DNA of 34,760 nt from an uncultured Alphaproteobacteria bacterium (GTDB taxonomy: Bacteria > Pseudomonadota > Alphaproteobacteria > Caulobacterales > Aquidulcibacteraceae). Numbering within the stretch: position 1 is the stretch's first letter; every line of letters begins with the position of its first letter. Location: the NCBI GenBank assembly GCA_902826245.1, contig CADEEA010000034.1:1-34760 (forward strand), written 5' to 3'. Below the pieces are notes generated by a model. The model saw nothing but the letters and a program-made list of their open reading frames with translations. It had not been told where the DNA came from and searched no databases. This document shows positions 1 to 7,904 of this stretch, piece after piece. A program made the translations under genes and the position numbers.

Positions 1-232
1 CCTTCACGGTGTCGAACATGTGCCATTTCCAGTCGTCCTCGCCCATATTGCCGAGGGCTGCGGAAATTCCGCCTTGCGCAGCCACCGTGTGCGAGCGGGT
101 GGGAAACACTTTGGTGACGCACGCGGTTTTCAGCCCCGCTTGTGCGCATCCCAAAGCAGCGCGAAGCCCTGAGCCGCCGGCGCCGACAACGACGACGTCA
201 TAAGTGTGATCGATCCAGGTATAGGCGGACAA
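1..232 (-). CDS. sdhA: Succinate dehydrogenase flavoprotein subunit, N-terminal part (runs off the window)
   Basis: Catalytic FAD subunit of succinate dehydrogenase (complex II): oxidises succinate to fumarate at the inner face of the inner membrane. The visible 77 residues contain the Rossmann dinucleotide motif [14 protein letters not shown] at about residues 12-25. They also contain the segment with [11 protein letters not shown], whose histidine carries the covalent FAD in this family. The frame has no ATG before this block. The codon that fits the family N-terminus ([11 protein letters not shown] follows it) is a TTG at 232-230, preceded by GGAG about 9 bases upstream, inside the end of sdhD. 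It lies 4 bases after the sdhD stop, so translation is probably coupled to sdhD. The C-terminal part and sdhB should lie to the left of the window. Identity is certain; the TTG start is an inference from spacing and alignment. Confidence 0.95.
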   Translation of the reverse strand, partial: MSAYTWIDHTYDVVVVGAGGSGLRAALGCAQAGLKTACVTKVFPTRSHTVAAQGGISAALGNMGEDDWKWHMFDTVK

Positions 233-236
233 AAGC

Positions 237-602
237 TCAGACTCCGAAATTCACCGCGAGCAACGCGAAGAGCGCGCCCGCGCCCAGCGCCAACGGCACG
301 AACGTGTTCAACAGCAGCAGCGCCATCTTGGTGGAGCTCTTATGGATGTAGTCGAGAATAATTTCCTGCATTCCCAACATCATGTGGTAAAGTGCAGCGG
401 CCAAGAGCAGGATCACACCGACAGCGTTTAGCGGATCGGTGAGAAAATCGATCGCAGCGATATAACCACCCTCGCGCATCAAAAACGCAGCGCTTATGAC
501 GAACCAGGGCGCGAGCAACATCAGCGCGATGGCGGTGGCGCGTTGAGCGATGAAGTGGCCGGCGCCATGGCCGGCGGCGCGAGTGCGGGAGCGCGTTTCC
601 AT
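237..602 (-). CDS. sdhD: Succinate dehydrogenase membrane anchor subunit SdhD
   Basis: Small hydrophobic subunit that, with SdhC, anchors complex II, binds haem b and forms the ubiquinone site. About 121 residues with three membrane segments: one near [17 protein letters not shown], one around [18 protein letters not shown], and one near the C-terminus. The segment [18 protein letters not shown] holds the family's conserved histidine and the Asp-Tyr pair near the quinone pocket. The ATG at 602 is preferred because it begins right after the sdhC stop (607); a TTG at 617 in the same frame would overlap sdhC and has no better ribosome binding site. Gene order sdhC-sdhD-sdhA is the usual one. Length is normal for alphaproteobacterial SdhD. 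Confidence 0.93.
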   Translation of the reverse strand: METRSRTRAAGHGAGHFIAQRATAIALMLLAPWFVISAAFLMREGGYIAAIDFLTDPLNAVGVILLLAAALYHMMLGMQEIILDYIHKSSTKMALLLLNTFVPLALGAGALFALLAVNFGV

Positions 603-606
603 CGGT

Positions 607-1005
607 TCAAGCCCCAAACGTCACCAGCGCCCAGAGCCCGGCGGGCGCGGCGGCCGCGAATAGAATGGCAAACCAAGCGCTGGCGTCGGCGTCGGCCGGC
701 GTGAGCCCGCGTCCCAGATCGAACACCAGGTGGCGGATGCCGTTGGCGAAATGAAAAGCGAGCGCCGCAACGGTCAGATACAGCCCGATCTGCCCAAGCG
801 GCGAAATCAGAAACGCCCCCACCGGAGCGTAAGCCTCCGCCCCCGCGGCAACCGCCATCAGCCAAAGCGCAAATAGAAGCGCCGCGCCATAGAGCGCAAC
901 GCCGCTGGCGCGGTGCAGGATGGAATTGGCCATGGTGACATGCCAGCGCCAAACCTGCAGGTGTGGAGCTATGGGCCGTTGTTCCGGGCGGGTTGCGCCA
1001 GGCAT
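607..1005 (-). CDS. sdhC: Succinate dehydrogenase cytochrome b556 subunit SdhC
   Basis: Large membrane-anchor subunit of complex II, contributing haem b ligation and the quinone site. The 132-residue protein shows the SdhC N-terminal signature RPIAPHLQVWRW, followed by MANSILHRASGVALY with the conserved Ser and Arg of the quinone site. A later FHFANGIRHLVFDLG segment holds the haem-ligand histidine region. Three membrane segments are visible. The ATG at 1005 is preceded by GAGG at a good distance. It is the first gene of the leftward sdh operon, and a promoter-like sequence lies about 45 bases upstream. Confidence 0.96.
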   Translation of the reverse strand: MPGATRPEQRPIAPHLQVWRWHVTMANSILHRASGVALYGAALLFALWLMAVAAGAEAYAPVGAFLISPLGQIGLYLTVAALAFHFANGIRHLVFDLGRGLTPADADASAWFAILFAAAAPAGLWALVTFGA

Positions 1006-1050
1006 GTGCGCCTCATCTGTGTGTGAATTCGGTCACGGGAATCTGTGCGG

Positions 1051-1078
1051 ACATTAGGGTCGGCGCGGGCGGTGTCAA
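1051..1078 (-). promoter_or_regulatory. Putative sigma-70 promoter of the sdhCDA operon
   Basis: On the minus strand TTGACA (1078-1073) is followed after 16 bases by TAATGT (1056-1051). The -35 matches the consensus perfectly and the -10 is fair. Transcription would start near 1044, giving a leader of about 40 nt before sdhC. Seen directly in sequence; activity is inferred. Confidence 0.6.
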
Positions 1079-1208
1079 TTTCCGTGTCTGCCTTAGGAAA
1101 TGGCTCTTCAGAAAATGGACACAGGCGCAGGACCAACCCCCGGCGCCTGTTCAGCGCCGAACGCCTCCGCTAGGAAGGCGGCGGCGGTTTGCTTTCGGGA
1201 GGATCAGC

Positions 1209-1814
1209 ATGCAGCAATTGGTGCTTGGGCGTATCGCCAAATTTGTGGCGCTGCTCGGTTTCTTCTTGCCCTGGGTCGCGGTGTCGTGCTCGGGAACCGA
1301 CATCCTCCAGGCGACCGGCCTGCAATTGATGACCGGCGACGTACACATGCCCCAGGGGTTCCCGGGAGCAGGCGCAGAGAGTGGCGCGGACGTCGCAACA
1401 GAGAGCCCCAAGCCCAATCCCTTCGTGATAGCCGCGTTCGCGGTATTGGCGCTCGGTTTCGTGGCTGCATTACTGACCCGCTCCAAGATCGCCGCGGGCG
1501 TGATGCTTACTAGCGCCGTGCTCGGCATCGGCCTTAGCTATTATTCGGTCGAGAACATGCGCCAGGAATTGGTGCGCTCGATGAACGACGAACAGGCCCA
1601 GCAACAACAATCTTTAGGCGCCGAGGGTGGCGACATCTTCACGCTCGAACAACAGGCCCAGATGGCCCAAGCTGTGTCCACCGTGATTCAAGTCCGGCAA
1701 AAGGAAGGTTTCTGGGTCACGCTCGGCGGCGCAGGCTTGGCGGCGATCCTTGCGGTGCTGGTGTTGGCGGGCGGCGTTCCCGCTCGCAGGCCGGAAGAGG
1801 CGCAAGGGGGCTGA
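1209..1814 (+). CDS. Four-pass membrane protein of unknown function (paralogue 1)
   Basis: 201 residues, family not recognised by name. Four membrane segments are visible at about residues 11-28, 71-89, 96-113 and 169-190. A glutamine-rich soluble stretch lies between the third and fourth (about 115-167, with QQQQ and EQQAQMAQA). The first segment carries the motif FLPWVAVSCSG, and the last begins GFWVTLGGAG. Both motifs recur in the next gene (LLPWLAIS; GYFLTLLG), so the two are paralogues. The start is the ATG at 1209, with GGGAGG directly upstream; the frame is open further back but that has no support. It lies 32 bases before the next gene and is probably co-transcribed with it. Role unknown; likely an inner-membrane protein. 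Confidence 0.8.
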   Translation: MQQLVLGRIAKFVALLGFFLPWVAVSCSGTDILQATGLQLMTGDVHMPQGFPGAGAESGADVATESPKPNPFVIAAFAVLALGFVAALLTRSKIAAGVMLTSAVLGIGLSYYSVENMRQELVRSMNDEQAQQQQSLGAEGGDIFTLEQQAQMAQAVSTVIQVRQKEGFWVTLGGAGLAAILAVLVLAGGVPARRPEEAQGG

Positions 1815-1846
1815 CCCACTCAGTCACAACTCGCCAGGGTGACCAA

Positions 1847-2386
1847 ATGCGAAACCCACTTTTCTACCAGGTTGCACTTGGCGCGGCGCTTGCCGGCTTG
1901 TTGTTGCCGTGGCTGGCGATCTCGCTGGGCGGCGAGGACCTCGCGACAATGTCGGGCATTGATGCGCTTCTCGGGCGCGCGGCGACGCCTTTTGCGCAAT
2001 CCGTTCAGCTTGGGCTGCAGCCGGCCCTCATTCTCTCGGCGCTCGCCGCCGCCGCCGCGCTTGCGGTCAGTTTCTGGATCAAGAGCGAGAAAGTGCGCGC
2101 AGCTTTGATGGCGGGATTGCCGGCGCTTGCGATCGCCACCGCCTTCCTCGGCGTGCTGGCGCTGAAAGAGATTCCGCGCCGAGAAACCGCATACGCCGCC
2201 AACGCGGGCTACGAGCAAATATTGCAGGCGGCGCTCTCAAGGCGCCTCAGTCTCGAGGAAAGGCCTGGGTATTTTCTCACGCTGCTGGGCCTGGCCGCCG
2301 CCGTGGGTATTGCCAGCATGGGGGTGCGGGCGCGGGCGCCGACCGACGAAAAAGCCGCTCCTACGGACGCTTCCGGCCAGGCTTGA
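1847..2386 (+). CDS. Four-pass membrane protein of unknown function (paralogue 2)
   Basis: 179 residues with four membrane segments at about 10-28, 58-78, 84-106 and 141-160. The layout matches the preceding gene: a first helix ending in LLPWLAISLGG, a pair of central helices, a soluble loop, and a last helix starting GYFLTLLGLAA. I read it as a tandem paralogue. The start ATG at 1847 has AGGGTG about 5 bases upstream. No catalytic or binding motif is visible. The three genes 1209-4113 run in one direction with short gaps and probably form one unit. Confidence 0.8.
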   Translation: MRNPLFYQVALGAALAGLLLPWLAISLGGEDLATMSGIDALLGRAATPFAQSVQLGLQPALILSALAAAAALAVSFWIKSEKVRAALMAGLPALAIATAFLGVLALKEIPRRETAYAANAGYEQILQAALSRRLSLEERPGYFLTLLGLAAAVGIASMGVRARAPTDEKAAPTDASGQA

Positions 2387-2475
2387 GACCTGCGAGCACG
2401 CTGACTTGTCCCACTTTCTGCTTCCGTAAATCCTGACGGCGCCCTAACTTTATCGCGCGAGGTTGGAGGGGAAAC

Positions 2476-4113
2476 ATGAAGGGCGTCATTCTAGGCTATG
2501 ACGTAGCCAGCGCTACGGGCGTGATCCTGGGCGATGACCAAAACCGCTACAATTTCGACCGGAGGCAATGGCGCAGCCCGCAGCAACAGCCTGCCGCTGG
2601 CGCGCAAGTGGATTTCCTTGCCAGCGGCGCTATCGCCGAGGATGTGTACGCGACGACGTCGGCGCCAGTTTTTTCCGGCGATTTGTCCAACGTCCTGGGC
2701 AACGTCTCGATCCGGCCGTCGTTGGTGCTGGCGGCCTTGGTGCTGCTGGGCTGTTTTCTGCCACTGTTTTCGCTCTCTAGCATGATCGCATCGACTGGCC
2801 AGGGAGGCCCTGCCGCCGCCATTTTCGCCCAACTCGCATTACCGGGCGAACCTTCCCTGATCGGCTTGGCCGACCTCAAGGGCAAGTTGATGAACTTCGC
2901 CCGCATGGCTGGGAACCAGCAGGATCCGATCGGTCTGTGGATTTGGCTTCCCTACCTTATCCCCCTGGTCGCTGGCGGGCTGCTTACAGTCGAGCTGCGC
3001 GATCGCAACGCCGACTCGCGCGTATTGCAGGTCCTTGCGGGCCTCTGCGCCTTCGTCGCGCCAGTCGCGGCGTATTTCTTCTTGCTGATCCCGGCAATGG
3101 CTACGCAACCAGACGGCCCGCAATCCGTACCGTGGAGCATAGGCGCGTTCATGATCGCCGGCGGCGGCTTACTGTTGCTGCTCAACGCCTTCGGCGCGCT
3201 CAACAGTTTGTTCCCAGGGCAAGCCGCTGCACGCCCATACCAGCCGCCGCCTTCACCGGCGTATGGCAGCGCCCAAGGCGGGGGTTTTGCCGTCGACGCG
3301 CCAGACGCGACATGGTCGAGCGGAGGTGCGGCGCAATCTGGCGGCGCATCATACGCCCCCGACGAGCCGGCGCCGCGTTCAGGCTTGCCCCCCGCTGCTT
3401 TGGCGGCGATCGCACTGGTTGTCCTCGGACTGCTTGGCGGCGGCGGTTACTTCGTCTGGCGCACGGTGGACGCGCAACAACGCGCAGCCGCGATCGATCA
3501 AGCCTGGGCGCAAGTTGCGCGCGACGATCCGGCCGCGCTGCGTGGTTTCATCGCCGGTACGCCGGGCTTGCACAAAGAAGAAGCGGAAGCCGTGCTAAAC
3601 CAATTGGAACAGACACGCTACGCCGCAGCGCAAACCCTGGATACGATCGAAGCTTGGCGTGCGTTTGCCGATGGCTTCCCCGGCACCCAGAACGCCATGA
3701 ACGCGCAGGGTCGCATCGGCGAGTTGGAACAGCTGGCGGCGATGACCGCGCCATTGCTTGGCGTCTGGGCTGGAAACGTCACGCAAGGCATCACGCAATA
3801 TGAGATCGGCGTCACGTTGCGCGTTGAAGGCCGCGCACTGCGCGGTAGCGCGCAATATCCGATGCTGCAGTGCTTCGCCGCTTGGGAGGGCGGCGACGGT
3901 TCGGCGGCGCGCGGGTCGCCCTGGGCTTTGAGCGAGGCCATGCAAGTCAGCAACCAGGCCTGCCCGACGGGGCGGCAGATCACGCTGACCTTGCTACCCG
4001 ACGGCAGCCTCGCGCTCGCCTACCTCGATCCCGCGACGGGCATGTTGTCGGCCTCTGGATCGTTGAACCGGACCGACCCAGCGGCCGCTCCCGCCATGGC
4101 GACGACGCCATAA
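2476..4113 (+). CDS. Membrane protein with N-terminal cold-shock-like domain, helical repeats and C-terminal beta-rich domain
   Basis: 545 residues, apparently a mosaic. Residues 1-60 look like a small OB/cold-shock-like domain (GYDVASATGVILGDDQNRYNF, then VDF and DVYA), a fold seen at the N-terminus of some proteobacterial membrane proteins. Membrane segments lie at about 80-103, 153-171, 184-206 and 219-246. The first holds GCFLPLFSLSS, which resembles the first helix of the two preceding genes. A proline/glycine-rich linker (250-305) leads to a fifth helix (306-328). Next come two degenerate helical repeats (DPAALRGFIAGTPG and IEAWRAFADGFPGTQ), of the kind found between enzymatic and sensor domains. 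The last 100 residues are beta-rich with W431 and two cysteines (C466, C496), probably outside the cytoplasm. It ends 1 base before the mch stop on the other strand. Function unknown. Confidence 0.8.
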   Translation: MKGVILGYDVASATGVILGDDQNRYNFDRRQWRSPQQQPAAGAQVDFLASGAIAEDVYATTSAPVFSGDLSNVLGNVSIRPSLVLAALVLLGCFLPLFSLSSMIASTGQGGPAAAIFAQLALPGEPSLIGLADLKGKLMNFARMAGNQQDPIGLWIWLPYLIPLVAGGLLTVELRDRNADSRVLQVLAGLCAFVAPVAAYFFLLIPAMATQPDGPQSVPWSIGAFMIAGGGLLLLLNAFGALNSLFPGQAAARPYQPPPSPAYGSAQGGGFAVDAPDATWSSGGAAQSGGASYAPDEPAPRSGLPPAALAAIALVVLGLLGGGGYFVWRTVDAQQRAAAIDQAWAQVARDDPAALRGFIAGTPGLHKEEAEAVLNQLEQTRYAAAQTLDTIEAWRAFADGFPGTQNAMNAQGRIGELEQLAAMTAPLLGVWAGNVTQGITQYEIGVTLRVEGRALRGSAQYPMLQCFAAWEGGDGSAARGSPWALSEAMQVSNQACPTGRQITLTLLPDGSLALAYLDPATGMLSASGSLNRTDPAAAPAMATTP

Positions 4114-4114
4114 G

Positions 4115-5155
4115 CTAAGCCCGCCTCGGGATCGCGGCCCAATAATCGAACTCGAGCACCACGCTCGGCTCATAGGCGCCATCAGCCTGCTTCAACGGAA
4201 AATCGGCGCAGGCGCGGTTCTTGGTCGCGATCAAGCGAAGTCGCATCGCGCCGACGCTGTCTGCGCCAAGATCGGCCCGATCGAGCACCTCCGACCATGC
4301 GTAGAGCGTGTCGCCCGCTCTGAGCGGCGCGACATGGCGCCCGGCATTGATCGCCAGCAACATCTGCGCGTTGGCCAGGCCATTGAACGCCAGCGCCCTC
4401 GCCAGCGAAATCGCAACGCCGCCATAGATCAGCCGCCCGCGTTCGCCCGCCGTCTGCGCATTGAAATGCACGCGCGCCGTATTTTGATAGAGCCGCGCGG
4501 CGAACTGATGTTCGGTCTCCTCGATGGTGACGCCATCGACGTGATCGATCTTTTCGCCGATCGCATAATCCTCGAACGCATGCAAACTGCCTGCGAGCGC
4601 GAAATCGTAACGAGTAAAATCGAGGCCCTGCGGCAGCGCAAGTTGCGCCGCGCTCAAGTGCGGAAGGAGTTCCGGCGCTGGCGCATCGACACTGGACGCC
4701 GCCGCGTCCCGCTTGTTCACCATCACCCAACGGCAGAAGCTCAGCACTTCCTCGCCGCGCTGATTAACTCCGCTCGTGCGCACATGCACGATGCCGGTTT
4801 TGCCGCTCGAGTTCTGCTTGAGACCAATCACCTGCGAGCGCGCTGTCAGGGTGTCGCCCGGATAAACCGGAACCCCAAACAGCCCCTCCGCGTAGCCTAA
4901 ATTGGCCACCGCATTGAGCGACACATCCGCCACGCTTTTGCCGAAGACGATGTGGAACGCCAGCATTGGATCGATCGGCGCGCACGCCAAGCCACAGTTC
5001 TGCGCAAACACATCCGAACAAAACAACGCATAGCGTGAACCTGTAAGCGCGATATTCAGCGCTGCATCGCCCTGCGTTATCGTGCGCGGCGTCGCATGCG
5101 CGATCACCTCGCCGACGCGGAAGTCCTCGAAAAAACGGCCGGGATTGGATTTCAT
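4115..5155 (-). CDS. mch: Mesaconyl-CoA hydratase (beta-methylmalyl-CoA dehydratase), double MaoC fold
   Basis: Hydrates mesaconyl-C1-CoA to beta-methylmalyl-CoA, a step of the ethylmalonyl-CoA pathway and of related C5 CoA-ester routes. The 346-residue protein has two MaoC/hotdog halves (about 10-165 and 190-340). It resembles the Rhodobacter Mch along its whole length as I recall that protein: NPGRFFEDFRVGEVI at the start, FHIVFGKSV, SLNAVANLGYAEG, YPGDTL, IGLKQNSSGKTG, GVNQRGEEVL, then YAIGEKIDHVDG, LYQNTARVHFN, YGGVAISLARALAFNGLANA and a C-terminal FDYWAAIPRR. The start ATG at 5155 has AAGGGG just upstream; the open frame reaches further but lacks support. It diverges from the SDR gene at 5237. 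No ccr, ecm or mcd gene is in the window, so pathway membership rests on family identity. Confidence 0.92.
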   Translation of the reverse strand: MKSNPGRFFEDFRVGEVIAHATPRTITQGDAALNIALTGSRYALFCSDVFAQNCGLACAPIDPMLAFHIVFGKSVADVSLNAVANLGYAEGLFGVPVYPGDTLTARSQVIGLKQNSSGKTGIVHVRTSGVNQRGEEVLSFCRWVMVNKRDAAASSVDAPAPELLPHLSAAQLALPQGLDFTRYDFALAGSLHAFEDYAIGEKIDHVDGVTIEETEHQFAARLYQNTARVHFNAQTAGERGRLIYGGVAISLARALAFNGLANAQMLLAINAGRHVAPLRAGDTLYAWSEVLDRADLGADSVGAMRLRLIATKNRACADFPLKQADGAYEPSVVLEFDYWAAIPRRA

Positions 5156-5236
5156 CGCCCCTTGTTTGCGTCCCGGGGCCGAGCGGTCAAGTCGCGCATT
5201 GACTTTGCCCTTGCGAACCTTCAGCGCATTGCGCCC

Positions 5237-6505
5237 ATGCATATCCTCGTTCTTGGCGGTTATGGGCTTATCGGCCTTGAAGCGGGGCGAGCGCTGATGG
5301 CGGCCGGCCATCGCGTGACGGCGGTCGGGCGCGACATCCGGTTCGGGCGACGCGCCTTGCCCGACGCGCGTTGGCTTGGCGCCGACATCGCCCATCTCGA
5401 CGCTCCGGAAAAATGGGCGCCGCTCCTGCGGGACGTGGACGTGGTCGTCAACGCTTCGGGCGCTTTGCAGGACGGCGTGCGGGACAACCTTTCCGGCGTC
5501 CAGGACACCGCCATTCGCGCCTTGGTCGCTGCATGCGAAACCGCCGGCCTCGCGTGCTTCGTTCAGATCAGCGCCCCCGGCGCCAATGAACGCGCTGACA
5601 CCAACTTCCTGCGCACCAAGGCGGCAGCCGACGACGCCCTCAAAGCCAGCACACTCTCCTGGGTCATCCTACGCCCGGGATTGGTCTGGGGACGCACGGC
5701 TTCCGGCGGGACTGCGCTGGTGCGCATGTTGTCGGCATTCCCCATGGTTCAACCTCTCGTGCTCGCCCACGCGCAGGTGCAACTAGTCGACATCGACGAC
5801 GTCACAGCAGCGATCGTCGCGGCGTCGAACGGAGAAACGCGCGCGGGAAGCGACCTGACCTTGCTCGAACCAGCGGCGCACTCGCTTGCGGGTGTCGTCG
5901 CAAAAGTCCGGGCCTGGCACGGATTTCCTGACGCGAAGTTTCGCGTCGACCTACCGCCGGTCTTTGGCGGGGCCATTGCTCGCCTCGCGGACTTGGCGGG
6001 CTGGCTTGGCTGGCGTTCTCCGCTGCGCACGACATCGCTACGCGCGCTCGAGCGTGGTGTGGTTGGCGAGCCCTCGGTCCCGCTTGTGTCTTTTGACGCG
6101 ATCTTGAAGCAGCGTCCTGCCACGCGTCAGGATAGATTGTTCGCGCGCATGCAATTGCTGCTGCCCTTGGTTGTCCTTTGTCTCGCCGGATTTTGGATTG
6201 TCTCCGGCGTGCTTGGCCTCATGGCGACGCCCGCCGCCGCCGAGACTCTGCCGGAATCGCTGCCAAACAGAGACATCTATGTCCGCGCCGGGTCGTTTGC
6301 GGACCTCGCGCTTGGCTTGGCCGTGCTATGGCGGCCCTGGGCGCGCGCTGCTTGTTTCGGCATGATCGCGCTCACCGGCGGCTACCTCGTCGCCGGCACA
6401 GCGCTCGCACCGCAGCTTTGGGCGGACCCGCTGGGGCCGTTTGTCAAGGCGCTACCTGCCGCGATGCTCGCTCTGGTCTGCGCAGCGATGTTGGAGGAGC
6501 GTTAG
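5237..6505 (+). CDS. NAD(P)-binding SDR-type protein with C-terminal DoxX-like membrane domain
   Basis: 422 residues. Residues 1-290 are an atypical short-chain dehydrogenase / NAD-dependent epimerase fold. It has the nucleotide motif LGGYGLIG at residues 6-13, VVNASGALQD in the fourth-strand region and FVQISAPGA in the active-site strand. The usual YxxxK is replaced by a TKAAADDAL-type helix, so redox chemistry is uncertain, as in NmrA-like relatives. From about residue 310 four hydrophobic segments follow, with RAGSFADLALGLAVLW resembling DoxX-like domains. This SDR-DoxX fusion is a known architecture without firm function. The start is the ATG at 5237 (HILVLGG follows); the ribosome binding site is weak. 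The next gene starts at the last base of its TAG stop, so the two are translationally coupled. Confidence 0.85.
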   Translation: MHILVLGGYGLIGLEAGRALMAAGHRVTAVGRDIRFGRRALPDARWLGADIAHLDAPEKWAPLLRDVDVVVNASGALQDGVRDNLSGVQDTAIRALVAACETAGLACFVQISAPGANERADTNFLRTKAAADDALKASTLSWVILRPGLVWGRTASGGTALVRMLSAFPMVQPLVLAHAQVQLVDIDDVTAAIVAASNGETRAGSDLTLLEPAAHSLAGVVAKVRAWHGFPDAKFRVDLPPVFGGAIARLADLAGWLGWRSPLRTTSLRALERGVVGEPSVPLVSFDAILKQRPATRQDRLFARMQLLLPLVVLCLAGFWIVSGVLGLMATPAAAETLPESLPNRDIYVRAGSFADLALGLAVLWRPWARAACFGMIALTGGYLVAGTALAPQLWADPLGPFVKALPAAMLALVCAAMLEER

Positions 6506-6987
6506 TGGACTGGATCGCTGTCTTGCGCTGGGTGCACGTTATCGGCGCGTGCGTGCTGCTGGGGACCGGCGCCGGCATCGCATTTTTCATGGTGATGGCG
6601 CACCGCACGGGCAACGCCGCTTTGATCGCACACACCGCGCGCATCGTTGTGATCGCCGATTGGCTCTTCACCGCCAGCGCGATCGTGGTTCAACCCATCA
6701 CCGGCGCGCTGCTCGCCCAAGCGCTCGGCTGGAGCTGGAGCGAAGGCTGGCTCGTGCTTTCGCTCATCCTCTATGTCGTGACGGGCTGCTTCTGGTTGCC
6801 GGTAGTCTGGATGCAGGCAAAAATGCGCGACCTTGCCGCCGAGGCCGCGCGCACGAATACGCCCCTGCCCGAACGCTATCACCGCCTCTACCGCGCTTGG
6901 TTCGCCTGCGGCTTCCCGGCATTTTTCGCGGTGCTGGCGATTCTGTGGCTAATGCTGGCGCGGCCAGCGTTCACGCTATTTGGCTGA
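6505..6987 (+). CDS. DUF2269-like integral membrane protein
   Basis: 160 residues with four membrane segments. The pattern starts DWIAVLRWVHVIGACVLLG, then a histidine-bearing loop (MAHRTGN), and later GCFWLPVVWMQAKMRDLA and YHRLYRAWFACGFPAF. This is the layout of the DUF2269 predicted membrane proteins often found beside the SDR-DoxX fusion. It begins with a GTG at 6505 that shares one base with the upstream stop, preceded by GGAGGA, so start and coupling are well supported. Its last 17 bases overlap the 3' end of the convergent CitE-like gene. Function unknown; a role in membrane redox or haem chemistry is only a guess from family context. Confidence 0.82.
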   Translation: MDWIAVLRWVHVIGACVLLGTGAGIAFFMVMAHRTGNAALIAHTARIVVIADWLFTASAIVVQPITGALLAQALGWSWSEGWLVLSLILYVVTGCFWLPVVWMQAKMRDLAAEAARTNTPLPERYHRLYRAWFACGFPAFFAVLAILWLMLARPAFTLFG

Positions 6988-7843
6988 TCCCCTCCGCCAA
7001 CGCCACCACACGACGCGCTTGTTCCAAATGCAGCAGCTCCACCATTTTGCCGTCCACCTTGATCACGCCTTTTCCCGCGTTCTCCGGCAGCGCAAAGGCG
7101 GCGATCAATGCGCGGGCGCTGGCGATTTCCTCGACGCTTGGCGCGAATATCGTATTGCACGCATCGACCTGGGAGGGATGGATCAAAGTCTTGCCGTCAA
7201 AACCGAACGCCAGCCCCTGGCGGCACTCCGCTTCGAAACCTGCCGCATCGGCGATGTCGTTGTAGACGCCATCGATCGCCGCCAACCCCTCAGAGCGCGC
7301 GGCCATCACGGCAAGCGAAAGTGCGGCATGAAACGGCGCTCGGTCGGCGCCGGGTCTGGCGCGCATTTCCTTGGCGAGATCGTTCGTGCCCATAACCAGC
7401 GCCGAGAGCCGCGTCGCCTTCGCAGCGGCGGCGATTTCAGCCAGGTTCAGGATCGCGCGCGAGGTCTCGATCATGACCCATAGGCTCGCCTCATCGGCGA
7501 AACCGGCTTCCGTCATCGCATCGTCGAGCGCCACGACCTCATCGCCGGATTCCACCTTTGGCGCCAAGATTCCATCCGGGCGCGCTATGCCCGCAGCCGC
7601 GATGTCTTCGCGGCCCCACGGCGTTGAAAGCGCATTGATGCGCACGATCACTTCGCGCCGGCCGTAGCCGCCGCCCTGCACCGCCGCCGCAACCGCCGCA
7701 CGCGCGGCCTCCTTCGCGTCCGGCGCCACGGAATCTTCAAGGTCGAGCAGCACCACGTCGGCGGGCAAGCTCCTGGCCTTCTCGAGCGCCTTGGCGTTCG
7801 ATCCTGGCATATACAGGCACGAGCGCCGCGGCCGCGCGTTCAT
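6971..7843 (-). CDS. HpcH/HpaI (CitE-like) CoA-ester lyase or (3S)-malyl-CoA thioesterase
   Basis: 290 residues of the citrate-lyase-beta / malyl-CoA lyase family (TIM barrel, Mg-dependent). Visible marks are LYMPGSNAKALEKA, the acidic metal-site motif LLDLEDSVAPDAKE, the arginine strand EVIVRINALSTPWG, the KVESGDEV strand, the WVMIETSRAIL strand and GKTLIHPSQVD near the end. Length and pattern are closer to the CitE-like/Mcl2 group (malyl-CoA thioesterase) than to the longer Mcl1 lyases. With mch about 2.7 kb away this suggests processing of malyl-CoA or methylmalyl-CoA, an inference. The start is uncertain: ATG at 7843 or an in-frame ATG 18 bases upstream (7861), created by a short tandem duplication. 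It is divergent from pdxY. Confidence 0.85.
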   Translation of the reverse strand: MNARPRRSCLYMPGSNAKALEKARSLPADVVLLDLEDSVAPDAKEAARAAVAAAVQGGGYGRREVIVRINALSTPWGREDIAAAGIARPDGILAPKVESGDEVVALDDAMTEAGFADEASLWVMIETSRAILNLAEIAAAAKATRLSALVMGTNDLAKEMRARPGADRAPFHAALSLAVMAARSEGLAAIDGVYNDIADAAGFEAECRQGLAFGFDGKTLIHPSQVDACNTIFAPSVEEIASARALIAAFALPENAGKGVIKVDGKMVELLHLEQARRVVALAEGISQIA

Positions 7844-7866
7844 GATCTGTCGTGCGTTCATGATCT
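7836..7866. repeat. Short tandem duplication across the start of the CitE-like gene
   Basis: A 13-base block GCGTTCATGATCT occurs at 7836-7848 and again at 7854-7866, an 18-base period. On the minus strand it creates two ATG codons 18 bases apart (MNARQI then MNARPR), so the enzyme has two possible N-termini. Confidence 0.75.
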
Positions 7867-7904
7867 TGCCCATCGCTGAAACGCACGCGATACATCGCGC
7901 GCGC

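Noticed and set aside
963..1208. 5' extension of the first membrane protein
   Set aside because: The extension runs through the sdhC start and its promoter; ATG 1209 has an excellent GGGAGG.
5156..5395. N-terminal extension of mesaconyl-CoA hydratase by 80 codons
   Set aside because: It overlaps the start of the divergent SDR gene, shows no family similarity, and ATG 5155 has a good ribosome binding site.
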